Source: Myxococcales bacterium (GTDB lineage Bacteria > Myxococcota_A > Polyangia > Palsa-1104). Taken from it: a stretch of 6,150 bases of DNA. The DNA lies in NCBI GenBank assembly GCA_023248835.1, contig JAHFDU010000065.1:7933-14082 (forward strand), written 5' to 3'. Both the position numbers and the translations under genes were made by a program. This document shows positions 1 to 5,260 of the stretch, piece by piece; within the stretch, counting starts at the first letter, position 1; every line of letters begins with the position of its first letter. The notes below the pieces were generated by a model. It was not told where the DNA came from. It made no database searches and was given only the letters and a program-made list of their open reading frames with translations.

Positions 1-510
1 ACCTTAATGTTGAATCTCACCGATCGGTCACAAGGAACGTTTCCATTTATTAATTGGTCGAGCAGCTCGAGCAAATTGGAGGTCGCGCTCCCTCAGGCCA
101 AGCTCATGGCCCTCACGGTTCACGTTGGCTCGGGCGACGTTTTGGTCGAACGGGTTGGTTTTTCGCGAGTCGAAGTGAAATCGGGATCAGGCGATCTGGA
201 GCTGCACCTCGAGGGCGCCGGAGAATTGATACTGCAGACCGGTAGCGGCGAAATCGACCTCGATGGCAAGGTGAAGCGAATCGATGTCGACACCGGATCG
301 GGCGATGTCAAGGCCCGGCTCGGAGAGTCGCCGACGCAGCTAAAGATTTCGACTGGGTCGGGTGATGTAGAGTTACGCGCCCCCAGTCTTAGCGGCTGGA
401 TAAGAACCAAGACCGGCTCGGGAGACGTCAGCAATTCGCTTGGCACCAGCGGCGGTCCCGAGATCGGCTCGATCAGGACCGGTTCGGGCGATATCACGAT
501 TTCAAAATAA
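1..510 (+). CDS. DUF4097-type beta-strand repeat protein, 5'-partial
   Basis: The reading frame is already open at base 1, the first ATG is at 7 and the stop is TAA at 508-510. The visible 167 residues from that ATG have no signal peptide, whereas proteins of this kind usually carry an export signal or membrane anchor, so the true start is probably outside the window. The sequence is almost wholly a repeat: GSGD/GSGE turns at residues 41, 60, 79, 97, 117, 137 and 159, each followed by alternating hydrophobic and polar residues (for example VELRA, IDLDG, ITISK). This is the signature of the DUF4097 / putative-adhesin family, predicted to fold as a right-handed beta-helix. The molecular function of the family is not established; members often sit beside envelope-stress or transport genes. 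A terminator-like hairpin lies between it and the transporter genes, so it may not be co-transcribed with them. The family call is confident; the function is unknown. Confidence 0.82.
   Translation, partial: TLMLNLTDRSQGTFPFINWSSSSSKLEVALPQAKLMALTVHVGSGDVLVERVGFSRVEVKSGSGDLELHLEGAGELILQTGSGEIDLDGKVKRIDVDTGSGDVKARLGESPTQLKISTGSGDVELRAPSLSGWIRTKTGSGDVSNSLGTSGGPEIGSIRTGSGDITISK
127..492 (+). repeat. Seven in-frame GSGD/GSGE coding repeats, period 18-22 codons
   Basis: Seven copies of a Gly-Ser-Gly-Asp/Glu motif begin at bases 127, 184, 241, 295, 355, 415 and 481. The spacings are 19, 19, 18, 20, 20 and 22 codons. Codon use differs between copies (ggctcgggcgac, ggatcaggcgat, ggtagcggcgaa and others), so the repeat is conserved at protein level and is not a recent DNA duplication. 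Each unit probably makes one coil of a beta-helix with the glycine-rich motif at a turn. Confidence 0.85.
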
Positions 511-536
511 GCCAGGAACAAAACTGGGGTCGGCGC

Positions 537-625
537 CCTTCGACTTCGCTGCGCTTCGCTCAGGATGAGCGGTTTTTAGGGGTAAGCGGTTGGGATGTGT
601 ACGCCTGTCCTGAGCTTGTCGAAGG
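537..625. repeat. Inverted pair of REP-like palindromic intergenic repeats
   Basis: Two related units face each other. The left unit has CCTTCGAC (537-544) and GCTCAGG (558-564); the right unit has CCTGAGC (609-615) and GTCGAAGG (618-625). The left 8-mer is the exact reverse complement of the right 8-mer, and the two 7-mers are also exact reverse complements, giving 15 nested base pairs around a 44-nt centre. The left unit has a 13-nt insert between its arms, containing a second copy of CTTCGCT (544-550 and 554-560), where the right unit has only TT. The right unit is also a small palindrome (GTCCT 607-611 with AGGAC 623-627). Motifs of this type recur between genes in many bacterial genomes; that is from general knowledge, since only one pair is visible here. 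Confidence 0.7.
556..577 (+). terminator. Putative intrinsic terminator inside the left repeat unit
   Basis: CGCTCA (557-562) pairs perfectly with TGAGCG (566-571) around a three-base GGA loop. A possible T-G wobble pair (556/572) extends the stem, and five T residues follow at 573-577. A short GC-rich stem followed directly by a T-run is the layout of a Rho-independent terminator. It lies 46 nt after the stop of the DUF4097 gene, and reads in the right direction to end that transcript. The stem is short, so efficiency could be modest. Confidence 0.5.
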
Positions 626-653
626 ACTTGAAATGTGTGAGTTTTTATGCAAT

Positions 654-657
654 GGAG
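654..657 (+). promoter_or_regulatory. Shine-Dalgarno GGAG that sets the ATPase start at 664
   Basis: GGAG at 654-657 is followed by a 6-nt spacer and ATG at 664. Two upstream in-frame ATGs, at 595 and 652, lack such a site, and the 595 start would translate through the palindromic repeat. Confidence 0.6.
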
Positions 658-663
658 TCGCAA

Positions 664-1389
664 ATGAATACGATTTCTCCGGTCATTGATTTACGCGAAA
701 TTTGCAAAGCCTATCAAATGGGAGAAATCACCGTTTCTGCGCTTACATCGGTGTCATTGCTGATTCGGCGTGGCGAGATGGTGGCGATTATGGGCGCGTC
801 GGGTTCGGGAAAATCGACCCTGCTCAATTTGCTCGGCACCCTCGATCGGCCGACCTCTGGACGCTATTTTCTCGACGGAGAACCGACCGAAACCAAGAAC
901 GAATTTGAGCTCTCGCAGCTGCGCAATCGCAAGATCGGTTTTGTGTTTCAATCCTTCAATCTACTGCTGCGCGATACCGCCCAAGAAAACGTCGAATTGC
1001 CGATGATTTATGCTGGGCTCTCGGCCAAAGAGCGGCAGCAAAAGGCGCGCAATGCGCTGCACCGGGTTGGGCTTTCCGACCGCATGGATCACCTGCCCAA
1101 TCAACTGTCGGGCGGTCAGCAGCAGCGGGTGTCGATTGCGCGCGCCATCGTCAATCAGCCGGCGCTGCTGCTCGCCGACGAGCCGACCGGAGCGCTCGAT
1201 TCGGCCACCACCGGCCAAGTGATGGAGCTGTTTTCCGAGCTGCATCAACAGGGAATGACCGTGGTGGTGGTCACCCACGATGCCAACATCGCCAAGTATG
1301 CCGAGCGCGTGGTGCGCTTCAAAGATGGCGTTGTTTTATCGGACGAAAAGGCCGCCCATGCGCACAGCGCTTTGCACGCTGCTCATTAG
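664..1389 (+). CDS. MacB/LolD-type ABC transporter ATP-binding protein
   Basis: This is a stand-alone 241-residue nucleotide-binding subunit that would hydrolyse ATP on the cytoplasmic face to drive the permeases encoded downstream. All ABC motifs are present in order: Walker A GASGSGKS at residues 44-51, Q-loop glutamine 96 in FVFQSFNLL, signature LSGGQ at 148-152, Walker B LLLADEP at 168-174 with catalytic Glu173, D-loop ALD at 177-179 and switch His205 in VVVTHD. LGTLDRPTSG and the NVELPMIYAG stretch are typical of the MacB/LolD group. In the segment after the Q-loop, LLLRDTAQENV replaces the commoner LLPxxTAxENV, a minor change. The start at 664 is chosen for its GGAG site and because upstream codons come from the intergenic repeat. 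The last ten codons overlap the start of the TolC gene and give a His- and Ala-rich tail. MacB has this domain fused to its permease; here it is separate, as in LolD. Confidence 0.93.
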   Translation: MNTISPVIDLREICKAYQMGEITVSALTSVSLLIRRGEMVAIMGASGSGKSTLLNLLGTLDRPTSGRYFLDGEPTETKNEFELSQLRNRKIGFVFQSFNLLLRDTAQENVELPMIYAGLSAKERQQKARNALHRVGLSDRMDHLPNQLSGGQQQRVSIARAIVNQPALLLADEPTGALDSATTGQVMELFSELHQQGMTVVVVTHDANIAKYAERVVRFKDGVVLSDEKAAHAHSALHAAH

Positions 1390-2782
1390 TGCGACCAGCA
1401 GCGTCGCGCTTGGCCGGCCGCTGACGCTGCACGATGCGGTCGATTTGGCGCTGCAGCGCGATCCGCTCTATGCCGAAGCCAAAGTGGTCGACGATCGATC
1501 AAAGCTCGGGGTGTTGCGGGCGCAGCTCGACCGCTTCAGTTTCAAGATCGATGGCCAGCTGCAAGAGCTGTGGAACAAAAGCAACATCGCAGGTCCAACC
1601 CAATATGACTCGCAATGTGGGCTCAACGGAACATCGCTCGGCGGTCTGCCCGACTCCTGGTGTACGGGGCTCGGCGGCACCAATTCTAAAACTCTGTCGG
1701 CGATTCAGTCGCCCGAGGCTGGCCAAGGCTTGCTCAATTTGCGAGCGCGGCTAGACGTACCGATTTTTTCTGGGCTGCGCGTCGAATCGAATGTCGAAAA
1801 TCGCTTACGTGTGCGCGATCAGGCGCACGCCAATCTTCGACAGGCGCGCAAAGATGTAGCACTGGCGGCGGCGCGCGCCTATTGGGCGGTGAGACGCTTG
1901 GCGATTTTGCGCGACGTTACGCAAGGTGCGCGTGATCGTTTGAGCGAAGCCGAACAGGTGGCGGCGGCGCGGGTGAAAGCTGGCCTGGCACCGCCGATTG
2001 ATCGCAACCGCGCGGCGCTAAGAAGAGTGCAGCTCGAGGCGCGCCTTGCCGATCAGCGCGGCCAGTTACAAGAAGCGGCAGTGCAGCTCGGCGTGCTGCT
2101 CGGCGTCAGTGATGCGGTCGAGCCGACCGAGGCGCCCGATTTTCCTTCGGCGATCGCGCCGGTCGCCGAGCTTTTGCACGACGCCGACAAGGCGCGACCG
2201 GAAATCGACAGCGCCCGTCAGGCCAGTTTGGCCCAGGCGCAAGTGGTGCGCATCGCCAAGAGCAGCTGGTATCCGCAGCTGTCGGGCTTTGGTCTTTTTC
2301 AATACGGCAACAATCCTTATCTGCTGGCGGCGGGAAGTTCGCTGCCGTCGACCTCGGTCAATCCATTTTCCAACGTTTCGGGCTCGCTCAGTTTTGGTCT
2401 TTCGCTCTCGGTGAATTTGTTCGACACGCTGAATACCTGGACTTCGGTGCGTGACGCCAAGTTCGAGCAGCTCCGACTTTCGCACGAGGAGAAGCGAGTT
2501 GAGCGAGTGGTCGAAGGCGACGTGCGCGGTGCGCATGCGCGGATTGTGCATCTGCTCGGGCGCAAAACGCCACTTGAACAGACGCGCGAATTGGCGCGCG
2601 ACAACCTTTCGATTTTGGCAGCGCGTTATAAGAACGGCGACGCGCTGATTTTTGAATTTTTGGATTCGCAGATCGATTTGATTAATGCGGAAATTGATGT
2701 CGCTGATCTAGAAGCACAACTTTCGATCGCGTGGATCGAGTTGCAGGCTGCGCTCGGAAAAACCATAGGGGTCTCACTATGA
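1358..2782 (+). CDS. TolC-family outer-membrane efflux protein
   Basis: This 474-residue protein is predicted to form the trimeric outer-membrane channel and periplasmic tunnel of the exporter. From ATG 1358 it begins with a Sec-type signal peptide (MRTALCTLLISATSSVALG, likely cleavage after ALG at residue 19) and then LTLHDAVDLALQRDP, the usual first motif of the outer-membrane efflux protein family. Two repeats are visible, about 22-205 and 275-470. Each contains a beta segment (LDVPIFSGLRVE at 132-143; LSLSVNLFDTLN at 348-359) followed by long Ala/Arg/Glu/Leu-rich helices. There is no lipobox, so it is TolC-like rather than a NodT-type lipoprotein. A longer frame from 1280 would bury the signal peptide and overlap the ATPase much more. 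AAAAGG at 1346-1351 is well placed for 1358. Cys87 and Cys102 flank a Gly-rich loop in the first repeat and could form a disulfide. The gene overlaps the ATPase by 32 nt and the adaptor by 4 nt. Confidence 0.92.
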   Translation: MRTALCTLLISATSSVALGRPLTLHDAVDLALQRDPLYAEAKVVDDRSKLGVLRAQLDRFSFKIDGQLQELWNKSNIAGPTQYDSQCGLNGTSLGGLPDSWCTGLGGTNSKTLSAIQSPEAGQGLLNLRARLDVPIFSGLRVESNVENRLRVRDQAHANLRQARKDVALAAARAYWAVRRLAILRDVTQGARDRLSEAEQVAAARVKAGLAPPIDRNRAALRRVQLEARLADQRGQLQEAAVQLGVLLGVSDAVEPTEAPDFPSAIAPVAELLHDADKARPEIDSARQASLAQAQVVRIAKSSWYPQLSGFGLFQYGNNPYLLAAGSSLPSTSVNPFSNVSGSLSFGLSLSVNLFDTLNTWTSVRDAKFEQLRLSHEEKRVERVVEGDVRGAHARIVHLLGRKTPLEQTRELARDNLSILAARYKNGDALIFEFLDSQIDLINAEIDVADLEAQLSIAWIELQAALGKTIGVSL

Positions 2783-3924
2783 CAAAAAAACGCATACTTT
2801 GGCTCGTCGGAGTGGTCGCCGTGGTGGGCACGTTCTTTTACGTGCGCCATGTCCGCGCCAGTCACAACCACATCGATCAGTCGCTGATCGTCACCGTGAA
2901 ACGCGGCGATTTGGCGATCGATATTATCGAAACCGGCAAAGTGCAGCCGCACGAAAAAGTCGAAGTCAAATCCAAAGTCGCCGGTCAAGTCGAAAAAGTT
3001 TTTGTCGAAGAGGGGCAGACGGTCAAAAAAGGCGATCTGCTGTTGCGTCTGGACGCCACTGATTTTCGCCGCGATGTGGCGCAGCGTCAGGCCGAAGTCG
3101 CGCAAAAAGAGGCCGACGTCGCGCAGGCCAAAAACTCGCTCGAGTATGCTCACCTCAACCTGGAGCGGCGCCAGCGCGGACTTGAAGCGCGCGGCGTCTC
3201 CCAAGCCGACGTCGATTTGGCTCTCAGCGATCTGAAAGCCAAGACAGTGGCGCTGCGCTCAGCCGAGGCGCTTTTGCAGGGCGCGAAAGTTGCGCTCGGC
3301 GCGGCGCAAGATCGGCTGCGCTACACCGAAATTGTGGCACCGATGGATGGCACGGTGATTCAGCGCGGCATTGAGCCGGGCGAAGTGGTGACGCCGGGCG
3401 TGCAGGCGACGTTCGAGGGAAAGTCGCTGTTGACAGTGGCCAACCTCAATACCCTGGTGGTCAAGACCGATCTGAATCAGATCGATGTCGCCAAAATAAA
3501 GCTGGGGCAAAAAGTGACACTGGTGCTCGACGCGCTGCCGGGAAAAACCTACCAAGCTTCGATCTCCAAAATAGCGGCCGCGTCGATCATTCCGAAAGAC
3601 AAACCGTTCGATGTTTTCCCCACCGAAGCAGCGCTGGCCAAATCGGACGGTCTCATCAAACCGGGCATGACCGCGGATGTGCGCGTCCACGTTGAGACCA
3701 AGCAGGGAGTGCTGTCGCTGCCGATTGAAGCGGTGCGCAAAGAAAAGGGCAAGAGCTACATTACCCTTGTCACCGCTCTCAAAAACAAACAGTCGCAGAA
3801 ACAGATCGAAGTCGAAACCGGCGTGCGCAGTGATCGCGACGTCGAAATTCGCTCCGGCCTTACCGAGGGCGCGCGTGTTTTGGTGCAGCCGCCGTCCTCG
3901 TCTGAAAATGAACCAAAGATGTGA
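2779..3924 (+). CDS. MacA/HlyD-type periplasmic adaptor (membrane fusion protein)
   Basis: This 381-residue protein is expected to link the inner-membrane pump to the TolC channel across the periplasm. It has an N-terminal membrane anchor (about 6-22, after MTKKR) with no lipobox. The first half of the barrel-sandwich (lipoyl-like) domain is around 52-91 (KVQPHEKVEVKSKVAGQV, EEGQTVKKGDLL). An alpha-hairpin of heptad-like Ala/Glu/Gln/Leu sequence spans about 95-178. The second lipoyl half starts with RYTEIVAPMDGTV at 181-193. A beta-barrel follows at about 224-305, including LIKPGMTADV at 292-301, and a membrane-proximal domain lies at about 311-371, ending before a short polar tail. The length matches MacA-type adaptors. 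The start ATG overlaps the TolC stop (ATGA at 2779-2782), with GGGG at 2768-2771 seven bases upstream, which implies translational coupling. MacA is the closest named family by context and layout; RND-type adaptors are less likely beside an ABC pump. Confidence 0.92.
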   Translation: MTKKRILWLVGVVAVVGTFFYVRHVRASHNHIDQSLIVTVKRGDLAIDIIETGKVQPHEKVEVKSKVAGQVEKVFVEEGQTVKKGDLLLRLDATDFRRDVAQRQAEVAQKEADVAQAKNSLEYAHLNLERRQRGLEARGVSQADVDLALSDLKAKTVALRSAEALLQGAKVALGAAQDRLRYTEIVAPMDGTVIQRGIEPGEVVTPGVQATFEGKSLLTVANLNTLVVKTDLNQIDVAKIKLGQKVTLVLDALPGKTYQASISKIAAASIIPKDKPFDVFPTEAALAKSDGLIKPGMTADVRVHVETKQGVLSLPIEAVRKEKGKSYITLVTALKNKQSQKQIEVETGVRSDRDVEIRSGLTEGARVLVQPPSSSENEPKM

Positions 3925-3932
3925 GGAAGAAG

Positions 3933-3960
3933 CTGACAGCTAACACCTGACAGTCGACAG
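3933..3960. repeat. Degenerate 7-bp tandem repeat (CTGACAG type)
   Basis: Four consecutive heptads can be read: CTGACAG, CTAACAC, CTGACAG and TCGACAG. The first and third are identical and the other two differ from them at two positions each. The array begins 8 nt after the adaptor stop codon, in non-coding sequence. It resembles the short degenerate GACAG-type arrays found between genes in some bacteria, and has no gene assigned to it. Confidence 0.5.
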
Positions 3961-3967
3961 CCAAGGG

Positions 3968-3985
3968 ATCGCGCTGATGCGCGAT
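3968..3985 (+). other. Perfect 7-bp hairpin between adaptor and permease genes
   Basis: ATCGCGC (3968-3974) pairs exactly with GCGCGAT (3979-3985) around a TGAT loop. A T-rich stretch, TTCTTTT (3991-3997), follows after five bases, so the structure is only weakly terminator-like. It could attenuate transcription, protect the upstream mRNA end, or hide the ATG at 3977, which lies partly in the loop. It sits in the only sizeable gap of the transporter series and may help set the ratio of permease to upstream subunits. Confidence 0.45.
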
Positions 3986-4042
3986 GGAGATTCTTTTGAT
4001 AGGAAGTCGAAGGTAGCCAGAATGAATTCTAGATGTGGGTAG
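3977..4042 (+). CDS. Possible 21-codon leader ORF overlapping the permease start
   Basis: ATG 3977 opens a frame that ends at TAG 4040-4042 and encodes a short, fairly basic peptide (begins MRDGDSFDRK, ends MNSRCG). AAGGG at 3963-3967 is nine bases upstream. An internal in-frame ATG at 4022 has GAAGG (4009-4013) eight bases upstream and would give only the six residues MNSRCG. Both versions end ten bases inside the permease gene, whose own ATG at 4033 has no clear ribosome binding site. This suggests translational coupling through the small ORF. No homology is recognised, and so short a frame can occur by chance, so the call is tentative. Confidence 0.25.
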   Translation: MRDGDSFDRKSKVARMNSRCG

Positions 4043-5256
4043 AGTATTTTCGCATTGCTCGCAAGGTGATTTGGGCGAATCGATTTCGCTCGATTCTGAC
4101 TGTGGTCAGTATCGCGGTCGGCGCGTTTTCGGTGACGCTGATGACATCGCTCGGCAAGAGCGGCCAGGCGACACTGATGGCCCATATGGAGGAGATCGGC
4201 GGTGCGCGTTTGATTGGGCTGTGGGCCAAAAACCCCGAGCGCGCCGAGCGAAAACTCGGCAACCACTCGAGCGGCCTTACCAAAGAGGATGCCGCGCTGC
4301 TTCACACTGCCGTGCCCTACGTGCAGGACTCGGAACTGTATGCATCGCGCTGGCGCGATGACGTGATGAACGATCTAGGTGCGTCGACGCGGGCCAGCAT
4401 CGCTGGTGGCGACGCCGACTTTTTTCATTTCTTTAAATTGAGAGTCAAACACGGCCGCAGCTTCACCGCGGAGGAGAACGAGCGCCACGCGCCGGTGTGC
4501 GTGGTGGGTGAAAAACTGGCAAAGGATCTCTGGAGCGGCGATGCGCTCGGCCATCACTTGGGCTATGCCAATTCGCGCTGCCAGATCGTCGGCGTACTCG
4601 GCGACAGTGGGCGCTGGAACGGCAGCATGGATTTCGACTGGGACAACTTGGTGGTCTTTCCCTATTGGACGCTCAAAGACATCTCGCCAACGATTGTGCA
4701 GTACTCAACTTTGATGTTTCGCACCGACGACAAAGCGCACAACGACATCGCCAAACGGGTACTCAATGCGCTGCTCACCGAACGCCACCATGGTGTCGAC
4801 GATTACGAAATTTGGGACTTTGCGCTGGAGCTCAAGAAGTTCGAAAAGATTTTCGACATCATGAAACTGATCGTCGGCATGATCGCTTCGATCGCCCTGT
4901 TCATCGGCGGCATCGGAGTGATGAACATCATGCTGGTGAGCGTGCAGGAGCGGGTGCGCGAAATTGGCATTCGCAAAGCGCTTGGCGCCAGTCCGCAGGC
5001 CATCAATCGCCAATTTCTGCTCGAGGCGATTTTGCTTTCCGCCGCCGGCGGGTTTTTCGGCATTGCGCTTGGTTACTCGGGTTCGTTCGGCGCCAATCTG
5101 CTGATAAAGTGGGCGCGCTCAAGTTGGGTCGGGCTGGTGTCGTGGCCGGCGATGGTCGCGGCTCTCACTGTGTCGGTCACCATCGGCGTGGTGTTCGGCT
5201 ATTTTCCGGCGCGACGCGCAGCTCGTCTCGACGCGGTGGCGGCAATGAGACGGTGA
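4033..5256 (+). CDS. MacB/FtsX-type ABC transporter permease, first subunit
   Basis: This 407-residue inner-membrane subunit lacks any ATPase domain. The order is the MacB permease one: a cytoplasmic N-terminus (MWVEYFRIARKVIWANRFRS), TM1 at about 20-40, a periplasmic core domain at about 41-270 with the PVCVVGEKLAKDLW and QIVGVLGDSG segments typical of MacB_PCD, then a C-terminal FtsX domain with TM2 at about 276-302, TM3 at about 328-352 and TM4 at about 372-392. The family hallmark GGIGVMNIMLVSVQERVREI begins at residue 292 and runs into GIRKALGAS; this part contacts the ATPase. The C-terminus PARRAARLDAVAAMRR is also typical. The start is forced: the codon just before ATG 4033 is an in-frame TAG (4030-4032). 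No Shine-Dalgarno lies at the usual distance. Cys156 and Cys183 are in the periplasmic domain. The next permease starts four bases after this stop. Confidence 0.93.
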   Translation: MWVEYFRIARKVIWANRFRSILTVVSIAVGAFSVTLMTSLGKSGQATLMAHMEEIGGARLIGLWAKNPERAERKLGNHSSGLTKEDAALLHTAVPYVQDSELYASRWRDDVMNDLGASTRASIAGGDADFFHFFKLRVKHGRSFTAEENERHAPVCVVGEKLAKDLWSGDALGHHLGYANSRCQIVGVLGDSGRWNGSMDFDWDNLVVFPYWTLKDISPTIVQYSTLMFRTDDKAHNDIAKRVLNALLTERHHGVDDYEIWDFALELKKFEKIFDIMKLIVGMIASIALFIGGIGVMNIMLVSVQERVREIGIRKALGASPQAINRQFLLEAILLSAAGGFFGIALGYSGSFGANLLIKWARSSWVGLVSWPAMVAALTVSVTIGVVFGYFPARRAARLDAVAAMRR

Positions 5257-5260
5257 TGTC

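Noticed and set aside
127..492. RTX-type calcium-binding repeats
   Set aside because: RTX repeats are nonapeptides of the GGxGxDxxx kind; here the period is about 19 residues and the motif is GSGD, which fits DUF4097.
120..521. 133-codon frame on the minus strand opposite the DUF4097 gene
   Set aside because: It is a mirror of the GSGD repeat (repeated SPEPV/SPDPV) with no recognisable domain; the plus-strand repeat explains the open frame.
511..663. A sigma-70 promoter for the exporter genes (for example TTGAAA at 628-633)
   Set aside because: No -10-like box lies at 16-18 nt spacing, so I cannot support a promoter call although one is expected here.
1280..1357. Longer TolC start at 1280
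   Set aside because: It would put 26 polar residues before an evident signal peptide and overlap the ATPase by 110 nt; 1358 has a better ribosome site.
2066..2551. 161-codon minus-strand frame inside the TolC gene
   Set aside because: It is very Arg-rich with no domain pattern and sits opposite a clear TolC repeat; it is a composition artefact.
2626..3204. 192-codon minus-strand frame across the TolC/adaptor junction
   Set aside because: It lies wholly opposite two confident genes, is Phe/Asp-rich by complementing Lys/Val codons, and matches no family I know.
4006..4013. A further GTCGAAGG matching the repeat arm at 618-625
   Set aside because: Only the 8-mer is shared, with no matching CCTGAGC arm beside it; a chance match is likely.
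4024..4034. Adjacent EcoRI/XbaI-like sites (GAATTCTAGA) suggesting vector polylinker
   Set aside because: No other cloning sites or vector sequence surround it, and the flanks read as normal intergenic sequence leading into the permease.
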